From GCA-2748575 sp965222725 (GTDB taxonomy: Bacteria; Pseudomonadota; Gammaproteobacteria; Pseudomonadales; Ketobacteraceae): a stretch of DNA of 64,000 nt. The position numbers and the translations under genes were made by a program. Below, one piece after another: positions 17,684 through 26,824 of the stretch. How positions within the stretch are numbered: position 1 is the stretch's first letter; each line of letters starts with the position of its first letter. The stretch is taken from NCBI GenBank assembly GCA_965222725.1, contig OZ244969.1, forward strand, positions 5,394,001 through 5,458,000, read 5' to 3'. Below the pieces are notes generated by a model. That model was not told the DNA's origin and searched no databases. It saw nothing but the letters and a program-made list of their open reading frames with translations.

Positions 17684-19669
17684 ATGGCAAAGATATCAAA
17701 GATACTCGTAGCAAACCGCGGTGAAATCGCTGTTCGCGTGATGCGTACCGCACGGGACCTGGGTTACCACACCGTCGCCGTGTACAGTGTGGCCGATGCC
17801 AATGCATTGCACGTACAGGCAGCCGATGAAGCAGTGTGTGTAGGCCCTGCGGTAGTGGCCGAATCCTATCTGAAAATCGATAACATTATCGCTGCTGCCA
17901 AACAAACCGGCGCGGATGCGATCCACCCCGGTTACGGTTTTCTTTCCGAAAACGCGGCTTTCGCCAATGCCTGCCAGGAAAACGGCATCATCTTTATCGG
18001 CCCGCCGGTAAACGCCATTGAACTCATGGGCAGCAAGCGCCAGTCAAAAATTGCCATGGAGCAAGCCGATGTGCCCTGCATTCCCGGCTATCAGGGCGAT
18101 GATCAAAGCCTGGAAAACCTGAAAGCCAAAGCACAGGAAGTGGGCACGCCCCTTATGATCAAAGCCAGCGCCGGTGGCGGTGGACGCGGCATGCGCCTGG
18201 TGCATGATCTTGGCGACATAGAAGCAGAACTGAAATCCGCCCGCTCCGAAGCAGAAAACGCTTTTGGCAGTGGCGAACTGATTCTGGAACGGGCGGTTAT
18301 CAGCCCCCGCCATATCGAGATTCAGGTATTTGCGGACCAGCATGGCAATGTCATTTATCTGGGTGAACGGGATTGTTCTGTGCAACGCCGCCATCAAAAA
18401 GTGGTGGAAGAAGCCCCCTCGCCCGCCGTGAGCGACGAACTGCGCCGGCAAATGGGTGAAGCGGCCGTTAACGCGGCAAAAGCCTGCAATTATGTAGGTG
18501 CCGGTACGGTGGAATTTCTGCTGGCGCCCAACGGCGAGTTTTATTTTCTGGAAATGAATACCCGTCTGCAGGTGGAACATCCGGTTACCGAGCTGGTGAC
18601 CGGACAGGATCTGGTGGAATGGCAGATTGATGTGGCACAGGGTGCTGCACTGCCCCTGACACAGGACGAGGTTTCCCTGAACGGCCACGCCATTGAAGTG
18701 CGCCTGTACGCGGAAGACACCAGTAAAAACTATATGCCGCAAACCGGCACCGTCAGCCGCTGGGACATTCCGGAAATCGCCGGCCTGCGGGTGGACCATG
18801 GCATTCAGGCAGGCCAGGCCGTGTCGCCCTTTTACGATCCCATGCTGGCCAAGGTGATTACCTGGGGCAAGAACCGTGAAGACGCCATTCGCAAACTGCG
18901 CAAGGCGCTGCAGGAACTGGTGATCTTTGGTGTCACCACGAACCAGTACTTTCTCAGTGAAATTCTTGCCGACGAAAACTTTGTGGCCGGGGAATTCAGC
19001 ACCGCGTTTCTGAACGACGCCTTTAAAAACAATAACAGCCTGCAGCCACCCACGCTGCCCGCAGATGCCGCCGCCATCGGTGCCCTGCTGTTTCATTCCG
19101 CGGGTGATGAAATTAACGGCTCAGAACCGCAACATCCGGCACGCTGGCACAGTGGCGCCGGCCTTTCCCGGCGGGCCAAATTCAGCCTGGGGGATGATCA
19201 ATACGACCTGAGCCTGCAAGCCTCTTCGGACGGCCAGTTTCTGTTCAGTCAGGAAGACCAGGAAATCACACTGTCGCTGGTAGCAGTGAGTCAGGGGTTC
19301 GCCACCATCACCATCAATGAGGTGACAAACAAAATCCCCTTCCAGCTAAGCGGCGATTCTCTGTCATTTTTATGGCGCGGCATCCCCTACCAACTGGAAA
19401 ACAGACTCCACGATCCCCAGCAAGGTGCAGACGCCGCGGGCTCCGGGCAAATCCGCGCCCCCATGGACGGGGCCGTGGTAGACATACTTTGCGAACCCGG
19501 CCAAAAGGTCAACAAAGGTTCGACACTGGCCATAGTAGAAGCCATGAAAATGGAGCACCCCCTGAAGGCCGACCGGGACGGCATTGTAGGACAAGTACAT
19601 GTCAGCAAAGGAGATCAGGTAAAAACCCGCCATCTGATGATTGAAATAGATGAGCCGGCAGATGCCTGA
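17684..19669 (+). CDS. atuF: Geranyl-CoA carboxylase biotin-containing (alpha) subunit
   Basis: A 661-residue protein with a biotin carboxylase half (ILVANRGEIAVRVMRTARDLG, the ATP-grasp glycine loop SAGGGGRGMRL, then FLEMNTRLQVEHPVTELVTG). A biotin-carrier domain ends the protein, with the biotinylation motif EAMKMEH, Lys622. It charges biotin with bicarbonate and ATP and hands CO2 to AtuC. A LiuD-like methylcrotonyl-CoA carboxylase subunit is the main alternative. It closes the operon. Confidence 0.9.
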   Translation: MAKISKILVANRGEIAVRVMRTARDLGYHTVAVYSVADANALHVQAADEAVCVGPAVVAESYLKIDNIIAAAKQTGADAIHPGYGFLSENAAFANACQENGIIFIGPPVNAIELMGSKRQSKIAMEQADVPCIPGYQGDDQSLENLKAKAQEVGTPLMIKASAGGGGRGMRLVHDLGDIEAELKSARSEAENAFGSGELILERAVISPRHIEIQVFADQHGNVIYLGERDCSVQRRHQKVVEEAPSPAVSDELRRQMGEAAVNAAKACNYVGAGTVEFLLAPNGEFYFLEMNTRLQVEHPVTELVTGQDLVEWQIDVAQGAALPLTQDEVSLNGHAIEVRLYAEDTSKNYMPQTGTVSRWDIPEIAGLRVDHGIQAGQAVSPFYDPMLAKVITWGKNREDAIRKLRKALQELVIFGVTTNQYFLSEILADENFVAGEFSTAFLNDAFKNNNSLQPPTLPADAAAIGALLFHSAGDEINGSEPQHPARWHSGAGLSRRAKFSLGDDQYDLSLQASSDGQFLFSQEDQEITLSLVAVSQGFATITINEVTNKIPFQLSGDSLSFLWRGIPYQLENRLHDPQQGADAAGSGQIRAPMDGAVVDILCEPGQKVNKGSTLAIVEAMKMEHPLKADRDGIVGQVHVSKGDQVKTRHLMIEIDEPADA

Positions 19670-20074
19670 CAGCCGATTTTGGAGCCCAGATCTTGCCTGG
19701 GGGCCCGCAACTGGGTAAGGTACGCCTCTGAAAGTGGATAACAAGTCAAATAACGCTTAACGGGTATTCGCCTCCCCCTGGAGACCCATACCCGGATCAA
19801 AAAAAGAAACGGCATGACAGAAGGGCTCGGAGATATTCCTTTCAGACAGCATTTCCGTTGTTTTTTCCTGCGTTCCTTTGACACTCGTGTACTGCAAAGG
19901 CGGCTTCTTATGCACTTGTTTATTGTGAACGGCGTTTCGTTCACACCAGTTCAACGGGTAGTTATAACTGGTTGTAACGGTTAATCGTTGCAACTGGTAA
20001 AAGTTCAGCCGGCAACGGCTGATCTTGTTCCAGTAACTTTAACGTTCCATTCCAGCTTGCTATGTGGGGGTAAC
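19670..20074. other. Intergenic region before acyl-CoA synthetase
   Basis: 405 bases without a supported gene; ORFs here lack family resemblance or ribosome sites. Three copies of one heptamer (AACTGGT at 19966-19972 and 19992-19998, inverted ACCAGTT at 19945-19951) sit 77-130 bases before the synthetase start and may bind a regulator. Confidence 0.45.
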
Positions 20075-21925
20075 ATGAGCAGCAGCAGTAGTACCAAACA
20101 CGAAGATGTGATCACGTGGGGCATGATGCTGAAAAAAGTACCTGGCATCATGAAAAATGCGCCTCGTATCGTCAAAGGACTGAAAATCAGCAATATCAAA
20201 GACCCGACCCAACCTTGCGGCCTGGGCTGGACCTTTGAGCAGGCTGTTAAGCAAAACCCTCGCGGTAATGCGCTGCTCTTTGAAAACGTTCGCTTTACCT
20301 ACGACGAAGTCAATCAGTGGGCCAACCGCTTTGCCCATTACCTGATTGCTCAGGGCGTTAAAAAAGGCGACGTGGTGGGCGTGCTCATTGAAAATCGCCC
20401 GGAGCTGCTGGTAACCGTTCTGGCTGTTGCCAAAATCGGCGCCGTCTCCGCCATGCTGAATACGTCCCAGACCGGCAAGGTGCTGATCCACAGTTTCAAT
20501 CTGGTCAAGCCGAAGATGGCCATCATTGGTCAGGAACTGGTGGACACCTTTGAGGAAGTGCGCAAGGACCTGGAAATCGGTGAAGATCAGGTTTACTTCC
20601 TGTCTGACACGGATACCACCAAAGATCCCGGCGAAGCCCCCAAAGGCTACAAGAACCTTTCCACAGAATCTGCAGGCAGCCCCACCCATAACCCTGAAAC
20701 CACCAATCAGGTGTACATGAACGATGCCTGTTTTTACATTTACACGTCCGGCACCACCGGCCTGCCCAAAGCGGGTATTTTCAAGCATGGCCGCTGGATG
20801 AAGTCCTATGGTGGCTTTGGCATCATGGCCATGAAGCTGGGGCCGAAAGACGTACTCTACTCTACCCTGCCGCTGTACCACGCCACCGGCCTGTGTGTTT
20901 GCTGGGGATCCGCCATTGCCGGTGCCTCCGGCTTTGCCATCCGTCGCAAATTCAGCGCCAGTAACTTCTGGAAAGACACCCGTAAATTCAACGCCACGGC
21001 CATCGGCTATGTGGGCGAGCTGTGTCGTTACCTGATCGACCAGCCGGAACGCTCCGACGATTCCGACAACCCCGTCAAGAAAATGGTGGGTAACGGCCTG
21101 CGTCCCAATGTATGGAAGCCTTTCAAGAACCGTTTTGGTGTAGAAGAAGTGTACGAGCTGTACGCGGCATCTGACGGCAACATCGGGTTCACCAACATCT
21201 TCAACTTTGATAACACCGTTGGCTTTTCTCCTATTCCCTGGGCGCTGGTTCAGTACGACAAAGAGAAAGAAGAGCCGGTGCGTGGCGCCGATGGCTTTAT
21301 GGTGAAGTCACCCAAAGGCGGCAAAGGCCTGTTGATTGCCAAGATCGACGACAAAGCCCCGCTGGACGGCTATACCGATCCGGAAAAAACCAAGAAAGTC
21401 ATCCTGACCGATGTATTCGAGAAAGGCGACCGCTGGTTTAACACCGGTGACATGCTGCGTGATATCGGTTTTGGCCATTGCCAGTTTGTGGATCGCCTGG
21501 GCGACACCTACCGCTGGAAAGGCGAGAACGTGTCCACCACCGAAGTGGAAAACATTCTTTCCAATCATGCCCAGATTCAGGAAGCGGTTGCCTACGGTGT
21601 GGAAATCCCCAACACCAACGGCCGCGCCGGTATGGCATCCATTACACCGTCGGTGCCTTCTGAAGAGCTGGATTTCAAGGATATCTATCAATTTTGTCGT
21701 GAAAACATGCCGGCGTATGCGATTCCATTATTCCTGCGCGTGAAGGAACAAATGGAAACTACCGGCACGTTCAAATACCAGAAATCCCATCTGAAAGACG
21801 AAGCCTACTACCCTGAAAAAACCAAAGGTGAATCAGTCTACGCGCTGCTTCCCGGCGCGGATACCTATGAACTGGTAACCGATGCTCTGGTAAAAGATAT
21901 CGATGGTGGCAAGTTCCGTTACTAA
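20075..21925 (+). CDS. Long/very-long-chain acyl-CoA synthetase (FATP-like)
   Basis: A 616-residue AMP-forming ligase. It has the adenylation motif FYIYTSGTTGLPKA, followed by LPLYHATGLCV, the FATP-type phrase ELYAASDGNIGF, and the C-terminal DRLGDTYRWKGENVSTTEVE. It activates long fatty or branched acids to CoA thioesters, usually at the membrane. I chose ATG 20075, directly after GGGGGTAAC, rather than an in-frame ATG 87 bases upstream whose extra residues do not look conserved. It may feed acids from the neighbouring pathways. Confidence 0.9.
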   Translation: MSSSSSTKHEDVITWGMMLKKVPGIMKNAPRIVKGLKISNIKDPTQPCGLGWTFEQAVKQNPRGNALLFENVRFTYDEVNQWANRFAHYLIAQGVKKGDVVGVLIENRPELLVTVLAVAKIGAVSAMLNTSQTGKVLIHSFNLVKPKMAIIGQELVDTFEEVRKDLEIGEDQVYFLSDTDTTKDPGEAPKGYKNLSTESAGSPTHNPETTNQVYMNDACFYIYTSGTTGLPKAGIFKHGRWMKSYGGFGIMAMKLGPKDVLYSTLPLYHATGLCVCWGSAIAGASGFAIRRKFSASNFWKDTRKFNATAIGYVGELCRYLIDQPERSDDSDNPVKKMVGNGLRPNVWKPFKNRFGVEEVYELYAASDGNIGFTNIFNFDNTVGFSPIPWALVQYDKEKEEPVRGADGFMVKSPKGGKGLLIAKIDDKAPLDGYTDPEKTKKVILTDVFEKGDRWFNTGDMLRDIGFGHCQFVDRLGDTYRWKGENVSTTEVENILSNHAQIQEAVAYGVEIPNTNGRAGMASITPSVPSEELDFKDIYQFCRENMPAYAIPLFLRVKEQMETTGTFKYQKSHLKDEAYYPEKTKGESVYALLPGADTYELVTDALVKDIDGGKFRY

Positions 21926-21966
21926 TCGATAAAGGTTCAGAAAAATCTGTTCCGGCAACAAAGAAA

Positions 21967-21996
21967 AAGGCGAAGGTGACACTTCGCCTTTTTTTG
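21967..21996 (+). terminator. Rho-independent terminator of acyl-CoA synthetase
   Basis: AAGGCGAAG (21967-21975) pairs with CTTCGCCTT (21982-21990) and is followed by a run of T. It lies 42 bases after the stop codon. Confidence 0.9.
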
Positions 21997-22044
21997 TCTA
22001 TAACTTGTTCTTGAGCGACGTTCATTCTGAAAAATAACCGGGCA

Positions 22045-22518
22045 ATGGCATTCGCTATGGAACTGGAAAGTAACGACCTGGCGGAAGAAAACCGCACCCG
22101 CCGCGGCATCGCGCAACTGGCACTGAAAGGCTTTTTTGGCATTGCCAAGCGCTGGCGACTGAACCGGCCCCAGGCCATGAACCTGCTGGGGCTTACTGCC
22201 ACTTCCACTTATGCCAACTGGAAGAACTGCAAAACCAGCACCATCCCCCGAGACACCATCGAACGCATCTCCTACCTGCTGAAAATAGACGAAACCCTGA
22301 AGCGGGTTTTCGTTTCCGACGACGCCGTTCTGGACTGGCTGAATGCCGGTAACTTCGACGCCGACCTGAATGGCAAAGCCCCACTGGACAAGATGCTGAA
22401 CGGTAATGTGGTGGATCTTTATCTGGTCTACAACCTGATGCCTAAGTTATTAAAGCAGCACAACTTCTCTGTTCAGCCCCAGGAAAGCGGGCGCCCCACA
22501 TTCACCCAGCTTAACTAA
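22045..22518 (+). CDS. Xre/MbcA/ParS-like protein (antitoxin-family)
   Basis: A 157-residue protein. A degenerate helix-turn-helix-like part (LNRPQAMNLLGLTATSTYANW) is followed by the MbcA/ParS (DUF2384-like) region ISYLLKIDETLKRVFVSDDA and DWLNAGNFDADLNGKAPLDKMLNG. Such proteins are normally antitoxins of RES-domain toxins encoded directly downstream. Here the next gene is a nitronate monooxygenase and no RES gene is visible. It may be an orphan used as a regulator. The start could be ATG 22045 or ATG 22057; neither has an outstanding ribosome site. Confidence 0.75.
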   Translation: MAFAMELESNDLAEENRTRRGIAQLALKGFFGIAKRWRLNRPQAMNLLGLTATSTYANWKNCKTSTIPRDTIERISYLLKIDETLKRVFVSDDAVLDWLNAGNFDADLNGKAPLDKMLNGNVVDLYLVYNLMPKLLKQHNFSVQPQESGRPTFTQLN

Positions 22519-22653
22519 ATATTCACTCTTCCCTTGTGCCTCAAGGCGATCCGTTGCATCGCTCCGTCAATTTTGGTGAACTGCCGGTCAAGTTGATATT
22601 CAGCTTGTTGCAGCCAGTCTGCACTCAAACAGAACAGGACTACGGAGTACACA

Positions 22654-23631
22654 ATGATAAAAACGGCTTTTACAGAATTAGTCGGTATTGAACACCCGGT
22701 TGTTCAGGGGGGCATGCAGTGGGTTGGCCGTGCGGAACTGGCAGCCGCCGTTTCCCAGGCAGGGGGCCTTGGCATTCTGACTGCCCTGACCCAGCCAACA
22801 CCGGAAGACTTGAGCAAGGAAATCGCGCGTTGCCGCGAAATGACGGATAAGCCCTTTGGCGTGAACCTCACCATTCTGCCCACCATCAAACCGGTGCCTT
22901 ATGATGAGTACGCTCAGGCCGCCGTGGAAGCGGGTGTTAAAGTGATTGAAACAGCGGGCCGCAGCCCCGAACAGTTTATGCCAATGTTCAAAGACAACGG
23001 CGTAAAAGTCATTCACAAATGCACATCAGCAAGACACGCCGTTAAGGCAGAAAAAATCGGTTGTGACGCCGTGAGTATCGATGGCTTTGAATGTGCCGGC
23101 CACCCCGGCGAGGACGATATTCCCGGCCTGATCCTGATTCCCTGCGCCCGCGATGCGATCAAGATTCCCATGATTGCTTCCGGCGGTTTTGGTGACGGCC
23201 GGGGCCTGGCAGCAGCCATTGCCCTGGGTGCAGATGGTATCAATATGGGTACCCGTTTTGTGGCAACCCAGGAAGCACCGGTTCACGAGAATGTGAAAAA
23301 GCAAATGGTGGCGGCAACGGAAAGAGACACTGCTCTGATTTTCAGAAGCCTGCGCAATACGGCCCGGATTTATAAAAACAGCATCGCTGAGAAGGTGCTG
23401 GAAATTGAAGCCAAGCCCGGCGACACCAACTTTGAAGATCTGGCGCCGCTGGTTGCCGGTGTTAAAGGCCGTGAAGTGCTGGAAAAAGGCGATCTGGAAC
23501 ATGGTGTATGGACCGCCGGTATGGTGGTTGGCCTGATCCACGACATTCCCGATTGCGCCACGCTGCTGGCACGTATCGTAGCGGATGCCGAAGAAATTAT
23601 TAAAGCCCGCCTGAATAACGTACTGGCTTAA
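22654..23631 (+). CDS. Nitronate monooxygenase (2-nitropropane dioxygenase family)
   Basis: A 325-residue FMN-dependent TIM-barrel enzyme. The start TELVGIEHPVVQGGMQWVG is typical, as are GGLGILTALTQPTPEDL, the phrase DGFECAGHPGEDDI with the conserved His, and GGFGDGRGLAAAIALGADG for phosphate binding. Family members oxidise alkyl nitronates or act as enoyl reductase-like flavoproteins. Relatives are often found near fatty-acid genes, so the physiological substrate may be a lipid intermediate. It is monocistronic with its own terminator. Confidence 0.92.
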   Translation: MIKTAFTELVGIEHPVVQGGMQWVGRAELAAAVSQAGGLGILTALTQPTPEDLSKEIARCREMTDKPFGVNLTILPTIKPVPYDEYAQAAVEAGVKVIETAGRSPEQFMPMFKDNGVKVIHKCTSARHAVKAEKIGCDAVSIDGFECAGHPGEDDIPGLILIPCARDAIKIPMIASGGFGDGRGLAAAIALGADGINMGTRFVATQEAPVHENVKKQMVAATERDTALIFRSLRNTARIYKNSIAEKVLEIEAKPGDTNFEDLAPLVAGVKGREVLEKGDLEHGVWTAGMVVGLIHDIPDCATLLARIVADAEEIIKARLNNVLA

Positions 23632-23651
23632 TAACGTGCTGCCCAGGCAAT

Positions 23652-23690
23652 AAAAAACCGCTCCGGGGTGTATCCGCGGAGCGGTTTTTT
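23652..23690. terminator. Bidirectional terminator between convergent genes
   Basis: AAAAAACCGCTCCG and CGGAGCGGTTTTTT form a long stem with A-run and T-run ends, so it can terminate both the nitronate monooxygenase gene and the convergent gene at 23720. Confidence 0.9.
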
Positions 23691-23719
23691 TATTCCTGTT
23701 ACCTGTCAGGCCATCACGC

Positions 23720-24418
23720 TTATGCCGCCTGGGCAGGACTTTCAATCACGATAGATTCCGCAAATTCAAAGAACGTCAGCAGCTCTTTTTCATTCATGGT
23801 ATTGGGCACTTTTTTCACCACGGTTTGTGATGCCGCCCGACCGGATTCCATCGCTACCCGCGCTACTTTTTCTGTGACAAAGCCCAGTTTGAGCATGGAC
23901 ACAGGAATTTCAAAATACTGATTCAGGGATTCATCAATCAGATCACACAAGGCCAGGGAAAATTCCCGGGTAACAGTTTGCGGACCGGCTTCGCGCCCCC
24001 TTTGGGTAACACTGGTCAGGCGCTCATACAGATCATCCGTAATCGGCACTGCCACCAGTGTCGGCTTGTCTGAACCCGGCGCCGGACGAATCATGATACT
24101 GTCGATATAGCCGGCAATAGGTTGCAGCTCTTCATTATTCATTTTCCTGACCACCTTGGTAATGGCCATTTTGGAGGTTTTGCGGATGGTGTTAACACCG
24201 GCAGTCACCACCTTGCGACCCATATTATTCAAACGAACCATGTCCATGGGGCCAACAAAATAGGAATCCAGCACTTCATCCATAAACAGATGCAAAAGCT
24301 CGATAAACACCGGCGCCTGAGGCTCGGCACTGCCGGATTGCATGGCAGCAAGAAAACGCTCATTAATGTCACTGAGCGCAGGTGAAGCAGCAAACGCGGA
24401 ATAACGTTGTTTCGTCAT
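23720..24418 (-). CDS. Protein of unknown function with an internal domain duplication
   Basis: A 232-residue protein I do not recognise. Two stretches of about 65 residues resemble each other: one begins LFMDEVLDSYFVGPMDMVRL and ends ELQPIAGYIDSIMI; the other begins LCDLIDESLNQYFEIPVSML and ends ELLTFFEFAESIVI. Each has the order acidic helix, aromatic-P turn, basic helix with VV(R/K)K and an N-E-(K)EL motif. No signal peptide or membrane segment. I chose ATG 24416-24418, preceded by AGGGATT, over a TTG two codons upstream. Confidence 0.75.
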   Translation of the reverse strand: MTKQRYSAFAASPALSDINERFLAAMQSGSAEPQAPVFIELLHLFMDEVLDSYFVGPMDMVRLNNMGRKVVTAGVNTIRKTSKMAITKVVRKMNNEELQPIAGYIDSIMIRPAPGSDKPTLVAVPITDDLYERLTSVTQRGREAGPQTVTREFSLALCDLIDESLNQYFEIPVSMLKLGFVTEKVARVAMESGRAASQTVVKKVPNTMNEKELLTFFEFAESIVIESPAQAA

Positions 24419-24648
24419 AATCAATCCCTGTCATTCATTGGGGTATATATTGTGTCTCATCTGAAAACCGGCGCCATTGGCGCCAGAGCCAGAACCGAAA
24501 TGCGGATAACCCAATATCCCGCTGCGAAATCTACACGAATCCGGAGAGGTGTAAAACTTTTTCTCTTTTGGCGTGTATCAATTTCATGTCAAAACAGGGT
24601 TTCGGTGCTATAAATAAAGCGTAACTATACAAAGAATAAGGACAAAAT

Positions 24649-25980
24649 ATGTTGCAAGGTTATGTCCATCCGGATTTTGGCAAGGTTGCGGAAAGCCTGT
24701 CGAACCAGATCCCCAGAAACAAACCCGGTGGCGCCGCCCTGACGGTCTATCACCGGGGCCAGTGTGTAGTAGATATCTGGGGCGGCACCCGCAACAAAGA
24801 TGGCGATCCCTGGCGGTCCGACACCCTCTCCCTCTCCTTTTCCACCACCAAAGGCGTTGCTTCCACTCTGGTACATATCCTGGTGGATGAAGGTCTGATG
24901 GATTACGACGACCCGGTAGCCAAGCACTGGCCGGAATTCGGCCAGAAATCCAAGCAGGACATTACCGTACGACAACTGCTGTGCCACGAAGCCGGCCTTT
25001 ATCATATTCGTCATATGATTGATGATGCCGAGCAAATGATGGACTGGGATTTTATGGTGGGCGCCCTGGAAAAAGCCCGGCCGGTACACCGCCCCAGCGA
25101 AACCAACGGTTACCACGCCCTGACTTTTGGCTGGCTGGTGGGCGAACTGGTCCACCGGGTCACCAACAAACCCTTTGCCCAGGTACTGGAAGAAAAAATC
25201 ACCCGCCCCCTGGGGCTGGATGGCGTGTACGTGGGCCTGCCGGAAAAAGAATACGGACGCCGCGCAGAGCTGGTAAACAGTATCGGCAACGGCAAATCCG
25301 GCGTGAATATTGAGCGCAACCTGCAACGGGTGATTTTCAAAACCTTTAACCAGGGCCTGAAGCTGGCCAATATCAATCTGGACCAGACCATTGCCGCCCT
25401 GGTCCCCAAGGGCGCGGTTTATCTGGATTTCAATCACAAGGATTTTGTTTCGTCCTGCATTCCGTCGGCCAACGGCATGTTCACTGCCCGCTCACTGGCA
25501 AAGCTTTACGCCACGCTCGCCAATGGCGGCGAAATGGACGGGGCCCGGATTATTTCGCGGGCGGCGATTCACAACATGCTGCAGATCCAGAACCGCAACC
25601 GCGGCCATGTGATTCCGGTGCCCATGCACTGGCGCCTGGGTTACCACCGGGTGTTCAGCTTTGGTCACAATACCTCCACCTGTTTTGGCCATTTCGGCTT
25701 TGGCGGCTCCGGCGCCTGGGCCGATCCCATGCGAGGCCTGTCTGTTGGCTATACCCTGAACAGTGGCGTGGGCACACCCTTTGGTGATTCCCGCATCATG
25801 AATCTTTCCTCGGCCATTATCCGTTGTGCGGAAAAGCGTTACCTTCATGCCCATCAGGAAGAAATCCGCGGCATCGGGCCTTTCTTCCCGCGGGACCGGC
25901 GGGTGAATTATGGCACTGCCAAGCGGCTGGTGAACGGTGTTCTGCCCCGCCGCCGTCGCTCCGATTCCCCCGCATTCTGA
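24649..25980 (+). CDS. Beta-lactamase-fold serine hydrolase (esterase EstB-like)
   Basis: A 443-residue protein with the class-C beta-lactamase SxxK motif in SFSTTKGV (Ser65, Lys68), and the phrase HEAGLYHIRHM. A later HFGFGGSGAWADP stands where KTG-like motifs occur in esterases. Such enzymes mostly hydrolyse esters or peptides rather than antibiotics. There is no clear signal peptide, so it is probably cytoplasmic. RBS AAGGAC lies before the ATG. It is monocistronic. Confidence 0.88.
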   Translation: MLQGYVHPDFGKVAESLSNQIPRNKPGGAALTVYHRGQCVVDIWGGTRNKDGDPWRSDTLSLSFSTTKGVASTLVHILVDEGLMDYDDPVAKHWPEFGQKSKQDITVRQLLCHEAGLYHIRHMIDDAEQMMDWDFMVGALEKARPVHRPSETNGYHALTFGWLVGELVHRVTNKPFAQVLEEKITRPLGLDGVYVGLPEKEYGRRAELVNSIGNGKSGVNIERNLQRVIFKTFNQGLKLANINLDQTIAALVPKGAVYLDFNHKDFVSSCIPSANGMFTARSLAKLYATLANGGEMDGARIISRAAIHNMLQIQNRNRGHVIPVPMHWRLGYHRVFSFGHNTSTCFGHFGFGGSGAWADPMRGLSVGYTLNSGVGTPFGDSRIMNLSSAIIRCAEKRYLHAHQEEIRGIGPFFPRDRRVNYGTAKRLVNGVLPRRRRSDSPAF

Positions 25981-26024
25981 CCCGCTGTCAAGCTTCCTTA
26001 ATAAATTAGCTTTAAACTTTGATT

Positions 26025-26052
26025 CAGTTCCCCTTATAACAAAGGGGAACTG
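26025..26052 (+). terminator. Probable terminator hairpin of serine hydrolase gene
   Basis: CAGTTCCCCTT pairs with AAGGGGAACTG over a six-base loop, 44 bases after the stop codon. The following sequence is only moderately T-rich. Confidence 0.6.
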
Positions 26053-26198
26053 ATATTAGGGTTATTATTCTAATTTTAGGCCCTACCATTGGCGCACCGT
26101 AAAGAGCCGGATAAGCATTACAAACCTCCTGGGAAACCGGCATGGAATTCTTACGGGCTTTTATCGTTTTTACTGACTTTTCAGCGTGCGAGGAAATT

Positions 26199-26555
26199 AT
26201 GATGACTGAATTTAAAGATCGTTTTAAAGATCAACTGGAACAGTTCGAATCCACTATTGATCAACTGGTAAGCGCTTCCAAAGGCCTTTACCTGAAAGCC
26301 AAAGAAGAAGGCAACAAGCAGTTTCAGGAATGGGTTGACGCGGGTTCTGCCCAGTCTGAAAGCGGCTCCAACTTCCTGGAACAGATCCGTTCCGACGTAA
26401 CCGGTCCTTTTGAAGATGTTAAGGGCTCTCTGGAGCAACTGAAAAACGCGTCTCTGGGTCTGGTCATCAAAGCCCGTGACACCAGCGAAAACTACTTCAA
26501 CGAGCTAGTTGAATTAGGTCAAGGCAAAGACAAGAAAGAAACCTCTGCCGAATAA
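26199..26555 (+). CDS. Small phasin-like helical protein
   Basis: About 118 residues, predicted almost fully helical and charged. It contains two similar segments: LVSASKGLYLKAKEEGNKQF followed by QEWVDAG, and LKNASLGLVIKARDTSENYF followed by NELVELG, so it looks like a duplicated helix. It resembles short phasin or stress-associated helical proteins, but I cannot name a family. GAGGAAATT precedes adjacent ATGs at 26199 and 26202, which is why I discarded the longer frame from 26142. It ends with its own terminator. Confidence 0.75.
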   Translation: MMTEFKDRFKDQLEQFESTIDQLVSASKGLYLKAKEEGNKQFQEWVDAGSAQSESGSNFLEQIRSDVTGPFEDVKGSLEQLKNASLGLVIKARDTSENYFNELVELGQGKDKKETSAE

Positions 26556-26575
26556 TCAGGCTATACCCCTGATAT

Positions 26576-26610
26576 CAGGGTGTGTGAATAACATCACACA
26601 CCCTGTTTAC
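26576..26610 (+). terminator. Terminator after phasin-like gene
   Basis: CAGGGTGTGTGA pairs with TCACACACCCTG (12 bp, loop of six), followed by TTTACT, 20 bases after the stop codon. Confidence 0.8.
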
Positions 26611-26824
26611 TCCTGACGCCTCCCGTCATATACGAAACACTTGTTTTCCTGTAATATCCCTTCCCAACCTGATGCCCGCATTTCTTATGAAAAGGCATCA
26701 TAACGTCGTCATTCTTATCAACCTATAATAAATTGACGTTAAACCCCGGTTTGCCTTTTTCTGGTTCTGATGGTCTCCATGCAGGCCCGGGCAACCCGAA
26801 ATTGTAACAAGTGTGAGAAAGTGC

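Noticed and set aside
19988..20074. Longer start of the acyl-CoA synthetase
   Set aside because: The 29 extra residues look non-coding and the later ATG has GGGGG in good position.
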